A DNA stretch of 37,712 nucleotides, from contig MLAK01001031.1 in the NCBI GenBank assembly GCA_001839685.1, positions 1 to 37,712 on the forward strand, written 5' to 3'. This DNA is from Tritrichomonas foetus. Taxonomy: Eukaryota > Parabasalia > Tritrichomonadida > Tritrichomonadidae. Made by a program: the position numbers and the translations under genes. This document shows, one piece after another, positions 26,306-36,300 of this stretch (the stretch's first letter is position 1; every line of letters starts with the position of its first letter). Below the pieces are notes generated by a model that worked only from the letters and a program-made list of their open reading frames with translations, was not told the DNA's origin and did not search any database.

Positions 26306-29149
26306 TTAGTATGGGTTATTATAATCAGTTGTCTTGATTCCAGCAGCTTCAGCGAAAGTATTCAAAGCCTCAACCAGAAAGTCGCCGTAACTCACAGGGA
26401 TTTTGGCAAGAAGAGCATCAACATCAAAATCATCTTCTTTTTGCATAATATCCCATATGTTTGCAGAGACTTTGTATGCAGTAGTCCAAGAAGTGAACAT
26501 TTTTGACCATTTTTTGATTCTTTTCATTTCTTCTTCAGATAATTTATTATAAACACGCTGTCCCCTTTCCATTCTTTGGTAAATGTTGTCATTTGATGAC
26601 AAAAACTTAGTGATACTTGTTGTCATTGAAACATGGATTGGTTCGGTTTTATAATGCGTTAAATTACCAGACTGTGTTCTTTTAATTTCATTTCGCTTTT
26701 GCGATTTTGTTTTCATGTTTTTGTCTGTGTTTGTGGCGATTTCACCGAAGCTTCTATTTTGATCTTTTCCAGAGTCATCCCTTTCGAGATCACTGTTATT
26801 TTGATCAAAACAGGTATCATTTTCTTTATCAAATATTACACTACTATTGAAATCTTTAGTTGGTGAATTTTCTCGTGAAAAACTTTTGCGGTTTGCGTCA
26901 TTTTCATTAATTGATTCACCCATTTGAGTCAAATTATTATCTGAATCTTTATTGGTGGAATTTTTCATTGATGCTAGATCATCTTCTAATTTGTCAGATT
27001 GACTACTTGAACCAGATATACTCCGTTTCGAGTCATTTTTCTTCGGTGTTTTCGAAGATGATGAAGTTTTATTCGACGTTTTGTTTTTACTTGTTCCTAT
27101 TGTTTTCCCGCTGTCATTATTTTTACTTGTCTCGTTTCCAGATTCATCACCTCGAGGTGAAAGTTTATATTCAATATTTGGTTTTTTAATTTTTGTGGTT
27201 TTCACAATTTTTGCAGTTACATTTTGAACAAACAATTCGGTGCTTCTTGCTGAAGAAAGTGGTGAATCGAATCTTGGTGAATCCATTCTTGATAAATCAA
27301 GACTGTTTCTTGGAGAATCATTGCCTTTATTAGAATCATTACTTCTTGGTGATTTCTTTTGTAAGTTTGAACTTTTTGACAGTTGATTTGTTTGATTAAG
27401 CTCATTTAAAGAAAATGGTCCATATTTTTTATCTGAATTACTTCTTTTCTTTGTACCAGTATCATTGCTCCTTGTTGATTCATTTCCTTTTGGTTCCTGG
27501 TAGTTTAATCCTTTCATATTCAATAATCCGTTTTCTTGTGAAAATGCTTGACTTATTCGAGATGATTTCTTGGTCAATGAGTTATCAGATGAACCATCTT
27601 CTTGGTCAGTTCGTGCATTTTGTGGTGTTTCATTATCGTCACTGAAGAGGAAGGAACCATCAAATGAATTATAATCAAATCCTTTCATGTAGCTGGCACG
27701 ACTATTTGGCCGACTTCGATCTGGGCGGAATTTGTCAATATAAGCACTTCTTCGTTGTTCTTTTCGTTTCACTGTCACTTTTTTGCGAGGTGACACTTTT
27801 CGAATTTTGTAAATATTTTGATGAGTGAAAATGTCAACAGATTGGCTTTTCTTGACTTCGGTTTCATTATTTTTATAATTACCATCTGATTCGTTATCAT
27901 TTCTGTATATATCATATCGATTATTTTCAAATGATTCAACAATCGAATTGTTATTTTCTTTGTCATTATTTTCATCTTCACTTTGTCCTTTATTTTTCTT
28001 TTTGGGGATGTATCGAATTTTGTTTTCTTGGCTGAGGGCTTCTTCGTCGGATTCTATGATTAATTTGTTCTTTTTACTTTCATTAATTAATGAGTGGCTT
28101 CGTCTTATTCGTTTTTTTTTCGTTGGAGCGAACTTTTCAGGATCGATTCTAATTTCAACTTTCAAACTATCATCAAACGCCGAACCATCATTTTTAGGAT
28201 TATTTTGATTTTCATTGATATGGTCAATTTGGTGGTCAATTTGATCAGCATTTGGAGTTTCATTTTGGTCTTGATTTCCATTAAAGGAATTGTTAAGAAG
28301 ATGATTTTCAGACGAGGGAATTTCAATATCATTAGAAAAAGATATATCCACTTCTGTATCTTCATCAGCTTCATTTTCCAAGAAATCATTTCTATCGGCA
28401 ATTTCACCTATGATTTCACCATTGCATCCATTGATGTTTGTATTTCCTTTAGAATCACTTTCAGAAAGGCTATCGCCACTTGCTTGGCCACCTTTATTCA
28501 AATTTTGATTGTATTCTTCAATTACTTTGATTCTCTTTTCCAATTCAGCAATTCTCGATTTAATGACTCCACCTTGCTTGACATATAGTCCTTTAAACAA
28601 TCCAAGCATATCTTTCAATTTTTGCTGGGCCGTTTCTTGATCATTTCGAAAAGATATAAAAAAGCATTGGCTTTCGATTAATTGGAGAGTGACAATAATG
28701 AAGTACTTTAAACACTTGTTTGGTGCTGGATTTCCGATTTGAATCATGTTTGCGGCGATTGTGAGGTTGAAAAAAGTCATATCTGGTGGACATTTGACAG
28801 ATGCGAGAATTAAATCGATCACATAGTTATACTTCAGGTTATTCAGGTTTGCGTGATCACGAAAATATAGGATTTGGTTTCTTACGTCTGAAACTGGTCG
28901 GAGATTTAACGAAAGTTCGAACAATGATTGGCCGAGCGCTGAAAGTTTTGATGGCGAAAGTTCTTCATTATACTCGAGCATTGAGTTGAAACTCTGTTTT
29001 GACACGACTGAAACATGGGAACTGAGCGACTCTGATATTTTCAACGGTGGTGGAGTCCGTTTGTTTTTGAAAGGGATAACACTTTGGTTAGAACCGAAAA
29101 TATTTTGTCGAGGAGAGGCCACCTTTTTGGCGTGGTGGGGAGTTTTCAT
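26306..29149 (-). CDS. Large Asn/Ser-rich protein of unknown family
   Basis: 947 residues; no family recognised. Three zones are visible. An N-terminal basic, Pro/Ser-containing lead (MKTPHHAKKVASPRQ) leads into a compact helical domain at about 60-225 (LGQSLFELSLNLRPV...LKYFIIVTLQLIESQCFF...GLYVKQGGVIKSRIAELEKR). A long low-complexity region at about 225-840 is rich in Asn, Ser, Asp and Lys with many SPR/SPK and NDS motifs, suggesting disorder and phosphorylation. A folded C-terminal block of about 100 residues ends it (ERGQRVYNKLSEEEMKRIKKW, then a helical stretch to YNNPY). The start has TCATTGATTT about 33 bases upstream as a possible initiator. The layout suits a cytoskeletal or scaffold protein, but that is a guess. 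Confidence 0.75.
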   Translation of the reverse strand: MKTPHHAKKVASPRQNIFGSNQSVIPFKNKRTPPPLKISESLSSHVSVVSKQSFNSMLEYNEELSPSKLSALGQSLFELSLNLRPVSDVRNQILYFRDHANLNNLKYNYVIDLILASVKCPPDMTFFNLTIAANMIQIGNPAPNKCLKYFIIVTLQLIESQCFFISFRNDQETAQQKLKDMLGLFKGLYVKQGGVIKSRIAELEKRIKVIEEYNQNLNKGGQASGDSLSESDSKGNTNINGCNGEIIGEIADRNDFLENEADEDTEVDISFSNDIEIPSSENHLLNNSFNGNQDQNETPNADQIDHQIDHINENQNNPKNDGSAFDDSLKVEIRIDPEKFAPTKKKRIRRSHSLINESKKNKLIIESDEEALSQENKIRYIPKKKNKGQSEDENNDKENNNSIVESFENNRYDIYRNDNESDGNYKNNETEVKKSQSVDIFTHQNIYKIRKVSPRKKVTVKRKEQRRSAYIDKFRPDRSRPNSRASYMKGFDYNSFDGSFLFSDDNETPQNARTDQEDGSSDNSLTKKSSRISQAFSQENGLLNMKGLNYQEPKGNESTRSNDTGTKKRSNSDKKYGPFSLNELNQTNQLSKSSNLQKKSPRSNDSNKGNDSPRNSLDLSRMDSPRFDSPLSSARSTELFVQNVTAKIVKTTKIKKPNIEYKLSPRGDESGNETSKNNDSGKTIGTSKNKTSNKTSSSSKTPKKNDSKRSISGSSSQSDKLEDDLASMKNSTNKDSDNNLTQMGESINENDANRKSFSRENSPTKDFNSSVIFDKENDTCFDQNNSDLERDDSGKDQNRSFGEIATNTDKNMKTKSQKRNEIKRTQSGNLTHYKTEPIHVSMTTSITKFLSSNDNIYQRMERGQRVYNKLSEEEMKRIKKWSKMFTSWTTAYKVSANIWDIMQKEDDFDVDALLAKIPVSYGDFLVEALNTFAEAAGIKTTDYNNPY

Positions 29150-29785
29150 GAAAAGAGAGTTGGCCTTTTTTATAAAATCAATGAACTGAAAAAGTTTGAT
29201 TTATTAGAATATTTAAATATTTGAATTAGTTTGAATAATGGTTATTTTTTATTTTCCTCACTTTTTAACTTTCTTTTATTTTTGGTTCGGCTTTGTGCCA
29301 AAATTATATTATATTATCTTAATAATTTATCTAACCATCTTACTTTTGTGACTTTTTACAAAAATGTATTCCATAATTTATATTGCTGAGATGAATGCAA
29401 AAAATAATAGGATATTCATATATAAAATTCATTTTTTATCCACTTTCACATAAATAAACGCCATATAATTGAAATAACTGGAATCCAATGATCTTTTCAA
29501 AAAAGATCTGAATATTCCAAAAAATAATAACTACAGAGAAATATTTAAATTAAATACCAATAAATACCGATTATTCAAAGAAAAAAAAATAACTATGATG
29601 ATTATCGATAAATGATATCATCGATCAAAATAGATCCAAAAATGTGATAATTGGCTATTAATAGGCCTCATTCTAATACTGATCAATAAACAAAGAGGAA
29701 TTGATTTGTACTCTCAATTTTCATTGTTCACACATTAGTCATTTGTGGTTAATATGATATTTGTTAACCTGATAATAATTTTACA
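29150..29785. other. Divergent intergenic region with candidate initiators and an upstream ORF
   Basis: Separates two divergent genes. TCATTGATTT at 29184-29175 (minus) is a possible initiator for the Asn-rich gene. TCATTGTT (29720-29727) and TCATTTGT (29739-29746) precede the ubiquitin-like gene on the plus strand. An upstream ATG at 29754 opens a 17-codon reading frame that overlaps the main start and ends at 29805-29807, out of frame, which could reduce translation if it is transcribed. No gene is seen. Confidence 0.4.
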
Positions 29786-32389
29786 ATGGCAAATTTTTTA
29801 CAAATGAACAATCAAACAATTTCGATTTTAAATACTCAGACTAATGAAACAAGATACCTTCCGTTTTCAATGGAATATACGCATGCCGAAATGACAACCA
29901 AAGACCTCTACCAAAATACAAAAAAATTATTTGATTTATCTGAAAATCAAGGTTTTATTCTCAAGCTTGATGATATAAAAATTCCATCTTCGAAAAGCTT
30001 TATTTTCTCCAAAACAATGTATCAGCAACATCAAACAATTCATTTACAATTTGAAAATCTTTACACTTGTAATTTTAAAATTTATACCTTTTTTGGGGAA
30101 ACAAAATATAAATCATATGTTTTTAAAGCAAGTAAACTATTTTTAAGCGTAAGGAAAAAAATTGCCAAAGATTTTGGACGTCAATTCCAGGATGTAAATG
30201 GTAATTTTCCAGATGAAGATTGTATTGAAATAATTACGCAAAAAATAGGGAATGCGAAAAATTATATAATTCACCTTCGTCAACCACCTTGCGAAAATTC
30301 TACAATTTATATCAAAGATGTGAAACAACAAAGCCTGAAAGTTCTTGATACTGCAGAAATTCAGAATATAAAAGATGTAAAGACTTCTCTCTTGTATAAA
30401 GGCAAATTAGGGGAAATGCATTTAAATTCCTTTGTTTTTACCTTTTCAAATCAGTTTGTAAACGAAAATGATTCAGCGCGTTTCTATCGAGGGAAACAAT
30501 TACTTATCAAAGAGGATTCATCAGTATCTATAATTCCTGTTACATTCAATTTCCCTGATCAGACACATGTGGTTAGACATATTTCGTCCAATTTGCCAAT
30601 CAGATCGATTGCCAAACAGCTATTTAGAAAACATCAATACCAGTACCGCATGACACAAATAACAATAATTCCTTCGAATGGTTTTTCTACTCAATCTCTA
30701 GACTATTCTCGTTCACTTGATTCGTATGCATCACCCAATACTGAAAAAATGCAAATTAAAATTTCTCAAGAAGAAAAAGAATGGTCTTTCCGCGTTATTA
30801 ATATGAAAGAAAATATTTACCGATTGAAAATGAATCCAAATCTGACATTTTCTGGTGCAAAGCAAAAACTTAGAGAAAAATTTAACTTGCCTTATTTAAT
30901 ATATAAGCGAAAATTCAATTCATCTGATAAAATAATTGATTACGATGAATTTTTGGATAATACTGATCCAATTGAATGCATTTTTATTCCAGAAAATGAA
31001 CTATTTGAAATTAATATGGCGAATCAAGGAACTATAAATGTTTATTTGGAAGAATTCCAAACTGTTTACCATTTAAAGATACTATTATCTCAAGAATTTA
31101 ATATCAATGCTAATGAAATACGTGTTCTTTTAAACGACAAATTAGCCGATTTAACAAAAATTGTGAAAAAAGGAATGGATATTTTTGTTCAATTTCCAAT
31201 TCACAAGTACTCGAATTTGATTTCAAAACCAATTGACAAAGATTACCATTTCTATCAACTTGAAACTTCTAATATCATCACTCTTCCATTGAATTCAAAA
31301 TCAACAGTTTTTGATGCGATAACCACAATTTCTAAACAAAACGGAATCAATGAACAAATGATTCAAATATTTTCATATTCTAAACCATTAAAAATTGATC
31401 AACTACTTGAAAGATTTGAAAGATTAGAGATTTCTATTAAGATCCCAATTCTTTTCAAATCACCTGGAATTAATGAACCATTTTCTTATCCTGTTGTAAA
31501 TACTACAAAATTCAAAGAAATTAAACAAAAAATTTCTGGTATTATCAATCAGGATGTAAACAATTTGAAATTTTTTAGAATTTCCAATGAAAATGAGATC
31601 ATTTTAATTGATGACGAAAAAGCACCAATCGATTATTATGATATGATATACGATAATGAATTCATTGTTTATGTAAACACAATTTCAATCATCTTTGAGT
31701 TAAACAACAACAAATTCACACTTTTTTCACATTTTGAAGGTACACTTAATGACTTAAAACCAGAAATTCTATCTCACTTCAATTCTACTCCAGAAGACGT
31801 TTTATTTTATAGCAATAAATCTCAAATTAATTGTCATGAAAAAGTTGCTAATCTCATAAACATCGGAATCATCAGAATTGAAGCCTTAACACCCCAATAT
31901 CAACAACAACAACAAGATTTACAACAACAACAAGATTTACAACAACAACAAGATTTACAACAACAACAAGATTCAAAACAACAACAAGATTCAAAACAAC
32001 AACAAGATTCAAAACAACAACAAGATTTACAACAACAACTAGATTCAAAACAACAACGTGAAGGAGGACAAAAAGATAGAAATGAATATAATAAAGAAAA
32101 TCAAGAAAAAGAGCAAGTTCCTGAACCAGAAATGTTATCAATTACCTTTAAATTTAAAGGAAATGACACATTGGTGTATGAATATTATCCTGGAGCATCT
32201 GTAAAAGATGCAAAAGAGTTCATTGCTGAACATAAAGACGTTACTTCCGACATGGTTAACATAATATTTGCTGGAAAATCACTGAGAGATCGAATTCTTT
32301 TGGATCGATTGAATATTAAACCAGGTGGGACAGTGAGTGTCTACATAAAAACTGTTGAAGAACTTTTCTTACTCTCTAGGTCAGCTTGA
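29786..32389 (+). CDS. Multi-domain protein of tandem ubiquitin-like (beta-grasp) repeats with Gln-rich linker
   Basis: 867 residues. The last about 75 residues form a recognisable ubiquitin-like domain: TFKFKGNDTLVYEYYPG, ASVKDAKEFIAEH, then IIFAGKSLRDRILLDRLNI and GGTVSVYI. This matches the K-I/L-I-F-A-GK.L.D...L..~~I block of ubiquitin. It lacks a terminal Gly-Gly (ends LSRSA), so it is not a conjugated modifier. Upstream, segments of about 65-85 residues repeatedly show the same pattern: a beta strand, a hydrophobic strand, an LK..I..F-type helix, a strand with N.(I/V)..(L/F), and a closing strand. This suggests around eight or nine diverged ubiquitin-like folds. A Gln-rich hexapeptide repeat separates them from the last domain. 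Tandem UBL proteins often bind proteasomes or the p97 machinery; the role here is unknown. Confidence 0.68.
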   Translation: MANFLQMNNQTISILNTQTNETRYLPFSMEYTHAEMTTKDLYQNTKKLFDLSENQGFILKLDDIKIPSSKSFIFSKTMYQQHQTIHLQFENLYTCNFKIYTFFGETKYKSYVFKASKLFLSVRKKIAKDFGRQFQDVNGNFPDEDCIEIITQKIGNAKNYIIHLRQPPCENSTIYIKDVKQQSLKVLDTAEIQNIKDVKTSLLYKGKLGEMHLNSFVFTFSNQFVNENDSARFYRGKQLLIKEDSSVSIIPVTFNFPDQTHVVRHISSNLPIRSIAKQLFRKHQYQYRMTQITIIPSNGFSTQSLDYSRSLDSYASPNTEKMQIKISQEEKEWSFRVINMKENIYRLKMNPNLTFSGAKQKLREKFNLPYLIYKRKFNSSDKIIDYDEFLDNTDPIECIFIPENELFEINMANQGTINVYLEEFQTVYHLKILLSQEFNINANEIRVLLNDKLADLTKIVKKGMDIFVQFPIHKYSNLISKPIDKDYHFYQLETSNIITLPLNSKSTVFDAITTISKQNGINEQMIQIFSYSKPLKIDQLLERFERLEISIKIPILFKSPGINEPFSYPVVNTTKFKEIKQKISGIINQDVNNLKFFRISNENEIILIDDEKAPIDYYDMIYDNEFIVYVNTISIIFELNNNKFTLFSHFEGTLNDLKPEILSHFNSTPEDVLFYSNKSQINCHEKVANLINIGIIRIEALTPQYQQQQQDLQQQQDLQQQQDLQQQQDSKQQQDSKQQQDSKQQQDLQQQLDSKQQREGGQKDRNEYNKENQEKEQVPEPEMLSITFKFKGNDTLVYEYYPGASVKDAKEFIAEHKDVTSDMVNIIFAGKSLRDRILLDRLNIKPGGTVSVYIKTVEELFLLSRSA
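31901..32056 (+). repeat. 18-bp coding repeat encoding DLQQQQ / DSKQQQ
   Basis: After a short Gln tract, about eight 18-bp units read DLQQQQ (three), DSKQQQ (three), DLQQQL and DSKQQR. Gln is CAA throughout, with near-identical DNA between copies of each type. The repeat is in frame and forms a flexible linker before the C-terminal ubiquitin-like domain; copy number is likely to vary between isolates. Confidence 0.93.
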
Positions 32390-32685
32390 TTAATCTTCCA
32401 TTTGGCTCTTTCTCAAAGGTGATCTAGACATCTGTTAATACAGCTTTTATTTTGATGTTATTGTTATAATTTAAACTCTGTGATGATATTTGCTTTACCT
32501 TTGTTTTCTATTTGTTATTATAACTGCTTGTTTTAATTGTTTATTCTTATAACTATTTGTTTTTATGATTATTTGTTTGTTATTATAACTGTTTCTGAGG
32601 TATGTTTGCCGATTGTGCGCAATCATTATTTTCAATATCCCTACTTTGTTAATGAAATGTGATATGAAATAACAATTCATCACGA
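32390..32685. other. Intergenic region with degenerate TTATAACTG repeats
   Basis: A+T-rich spacer. TTTGTTATTATAACTG occurs at 32511-32526 and again near 32577-32592, with an intermediate diverged copy (TTCTTATAACTATTTG) between. TCATCACGA (32675-32683) just before the ATG at 32686 could be an imperfect initiator. Confidence 0.45.
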
Positions 32686-33072
32686 ATGACGACTATCATC
32701 GAGCATATTTACGAAGACGATGAACTTCTTTTTCTTATAAAAACCGGCCAGAAAAAGAAATGGGTTAAAGGCGAAACTATTACCGATTATTCGATTGTAC
32801 AAAAATATTGGGAAGATTTATCGAAAAAAACAGCCGAAAAAGAAGATCAATCATTATTTGATCTCGCCCAATCAACTATTCCACCACCTTCAAGTATTCT
32901 CGAACTAGTTTCAATTGATGACGTTTCTCACGCTCTATGCAAATTCGATACTTTTGATACGCCAGTTTATGTTCCAACTCGTTTTTTGAGAAATGCGTAT
33001 CCGTCTATATTAATCCATTTCTTCGAAAGTCAAATTATAGAAGATCCTACAAGATTTTCAAAATCAGATTAA
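32686..33072 (+). CDS. Minimal HP1-like protein (chromodomain plus chromo shadow domain)
   Basis: 128 residues. The N-terminal half (about 4-45) resembles a shortened chromodomain: IEHIYED, ELLFLIKTG, KKWVKGETI and SIVQKYWEDL, in the order of VEKI, YLKWKG, TWEPE.NL and LI..YE. The C-terminal half (about 69-118) resembles a chromo shadow domain: SSILELVSIDD, ALCKFDT, then VPTRFLRNAYPSILIHFFESQI, parallel to HP1's VLAKEAN..CPQIVIAFYEERL. HP1 proteins dimerise through the shadow domain and bind methylated H3K9 through an aromatic cage. Here the cage Trp/Tyr of KWKGY appear replaced (IKTGQ), so methyl-lysine reading may be lost or changed. A linker of only about 23 residues makes it one of the smallest possible HP1 layouts. 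The assignment is by eye. Confidence 0.58.
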   Translation: MTTIIEHIYEDDELLFLIKTGQKKKWVKGETITDYSIVQKYWEDLSKKTAEKEDQSLFDLAQSTIPPPSSILELVSIDDVSHALCKFDTFDTPVYVPTRFLRNAYPSILIHFFESQIIEDPTRFSKSD

Positions 33073-33308
33073 TTTTTATCATCAATGATCTTTTCTTATT
33101 TGTATGTCATATTAAATTAATAATAAATCTATACTTTGCCTTTTTTAATATTTTAATATGAACAAGAACAAAAAACAAAGGAAAGAAAGATTCAAAAAAG
33201 GAAAGGAAGATTAACAAAATGAAAGAAAGATTCAAGAAAGGAAGATTAACAAAATGAATGAAAAATTCAAAGAAAGGAAGATGAAAATTCGAAAAAAATG
33301 TAAACAAT
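33073..33308. repeat. Convergent 3' region with purine-rich imperfect repeat
   Basis: From about 33176 to 33290 a purine-rich unit is repeated about 2.5 times with spacing of roughly 35-46 bp: GAAAGAAAGATTCAA, then GGAAGATTAACAAAATGAA. Apparent reading frames through it are low complexity and not believed to be genes. It lies between convergent stops. Confidence 0.7.
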
Positions 33309-36300
33309 TTATTTTTGGTGTGATTTTTTGATTCCTAACAAAACAGAAACAACATAATCTCTAACTTGAGTCGGCTTAATAATTGAGTTGAGTCGTGGAT
33401 CAATATTGAAAAATGTTGGAATCATGACAAACTTTGAAGATTTATCCATGAATAAAACCATTTCATCAACTGTTCCATCGACTGCTTCAGCTTGGACAAG
33501 ATTCCATTTTGATTTCTTCTTGTTTCCAGCACTAGTTTCCATCATAAGACAATAAGGTGTAGCAGTAACCGTCCATATAACTGGCCCAACTTTTGGATTT
33601 CCGATAAATTTGAAAGAAGCTGTTCTTAGCATTGCTTTTATGTATAAAGATAAAGTTTTTTCTAATTCTATTGGATTGGTTGGCTCACTTTCAAGTCCAT
33701 CTGATGTTAATGCTCGAAGTCTGCAGCCAATATCATTACAAGTGACTACATATTCTTCTTCAAATGAAATGTTTATCCAATCATCCTCAGTTTCTCTTTG
33801 CCATAACAATCTTTTCTTTTGGGTTAATTCGACATTTACTGTAAGAATCATTCCGGCTAATATCTTATCTGATGTACTAATAATCTTGAGGACTGGATCA
33901 GGTGGACCTACAGGTGAAATAGTTGTTGCAGCAAAAGAGAGAGATTTCCAACCTTTTTCATTGACAGCAACAATTGAGCAAAGCATATAAAACCCAACAT
34001 CATCATGATTTGGTATATATTCAACTTCTGTGGCTCCTTTGATTGCTTCCCATGCTTTTCCATCACCATGATGCCATTGATAAAAAGCAGTTGCTCCTTT
34101 TGAGAGTTGTGCATTACATCTCATCTTGTTTCCTTCGATGACTCTTCCTTTCTTGACAAGGATTTCTGCTGATTGTACAGTTGGAAGTGGTTCAACAACG
34201 ATTTGATTTGATGTTATTACAGGCTGTCCACCTGCACCATCAAACCTAATTGGAACATATATAGCATCAACTGTTTTACCGACAAAATTGGCGTTTGGAG
34301 GAATTTCACGTTCACAAGTTTTCCCTACATTTTTAGGGTGATTCTTATGATCATAAACCCTCCAAATAATAAATGATTTGCCTTCAAATCCACCAACATA
34401 ATCACATAAAACTTCAAGATATCCTTTACTGTTTTGTTGAATTCTCACATTTCTGGCCGTTGGTGGAAGTGGATCAACTGGTCCACATTCAATCATTACT
34501 TCTTCTCCCCTCTCTTTATCATTTCTATATGGAATATAAACAAAACGCAAAATGCAATCGACATCAACTGCAGTCACTTTGAAATTCAACTCATCAGATA
34601 CAAATTCCCATCCTTCATCTGTTTCTCTATACCATCTTTGATCACTCTTACCTTCCATTCCACCTTGGTATAAAATTTGTGGTCTAATAATATCTCCTTC
34701 ATGTATGACTTTGGGTAATACAACTTCAACTTTAGGCATACATGGCGCAACAGTGGTTTTTGATGATGTATAAACAACAATTCCATTTTTTAATGTAACT
34801 TTTGCACGAATAAACTTCCCAACATCTTTACTTTCAAGTTGTAGACTCAATCCCTCTCCAATTTGGTAAAGCTGGGATTTGGACATGTAATGATACCAAA
34901 CAACATTATCAATCTCTTTATAAGCATCAATTGTAATTGTTCCATTTTCAGACATATCACCAACAATAATTGGTTCAGAATAATTATCAACTTTAATTAC
35001 TGGAGATAAATCCGAATAGAATGGTTCTTTCTTATGATTTTCATTATCAAGAGGTGTAACAACAGCTTGAAGTTGAAAACTTGCATCTTCTGGCTGAATA
35101 ACATATTCTGGAGTATTTAAAGCAACTGCCTTTTCATAATTAGGACCTATTCTTAACCATAAAATCTCAAGTTGCTCAGGTTTACAGCTTTTATGTGTGA
35201 CTTCAATGTTTGCAACATGACTAACCTGCCATTTATCTGCTGTGATCCTTACTGTAAGAATTACCGGATTTGCTATTTTAATAGGACCAACAATAATATC
35301 ACCTGTTTCATTAACAACTCTTAAAATTCGACCAGCATGTTTTTCACGTGGCGTATATGTATCACTTGATTTCAAAAAGTCAAATCCGCAGAATCCTGTT
35401 GGCTTGGATAAAAGAATATCGCATACACATGGAAATCGCATCCTTTTTCCTACAATTGCTTCTTTTGGAACTTCGAATGGTCTTGGTGCATCATCAAGAA
35501 TAATTGGTGTATCCATTGCATAAAAACATTGTTCACCATATACATCATCTTTTCTTACTGGAATCATTAAAACTGCTAGATATCCATCTGCCATTTCTTC
35601 GGTTGGTGTAAAATATTGTGTATTATGAGCAACTTTCTGTAATCTTTTCGATGGTCCATGTTTGGTATTAATCGGCCTTTTTGAGAAAAACCAGTCACAT
35701 GTACAATTTCCAGGAATGCCTCCAGAATAATCTGCAATAGCAACCAAAGGATAACATGTTTTTGGTACACCCGCAATAAAAGGATTTGAAAATTTAGGTG
35801 CTGATGAAAGAACTTTTGCTTGGCTATAAAAGTAACATGTTTCACCTCTATAACCATCATCTGTAACTGGAGTATACGAAATTCGTAGAAAATATCCAAC
35901 ATCAGTTCCTTTCGGTTTATATTTTAAATGTCCTGGTTCAAGAGTTTCAATAATTGCCCAGTTTCCAGAAGGAGAAAATGATTTTTCAATATGAATTTCA
36001 GAAGCTCCTTCACGATCTGGAAGCATTACTCGAGTAAATATAATGGTTTCTTCTTCCATAACAGTTTCGGGAAAAGTAATTCCTGATACAATTGGATATA
36101 AAGGTTTAACAACATCAGTTGCAGCAAAAACTGTTGAAAAAGCTATTAAATTATCTTGCTTACAATAAGGTTGCATTACACAAGCAACCGATTTGTTTAT
36201 TTCTTTATTAGTTAAAATTATTTGTTTTGTATCTTTTGCAATAGTTGCACCTTCTTTGACCCATGCAACTTTCGCAGGAATAGGTAATCCCAAGCAGTTC

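Noticed and set aside
31872..32141. 89-residue minus-strand frame made of VVVLNLVVV-type repeats
   Set aside because: It is the complement of the Gln-rich coding repeat and has no independent support.
33107..33307. Phe/Leu-rich minus-strand frame that looks like a membrane protein
   Set aside because: It is the complement of a purine-rich imperfect repeat; hydrophobicity is a composition artefact.
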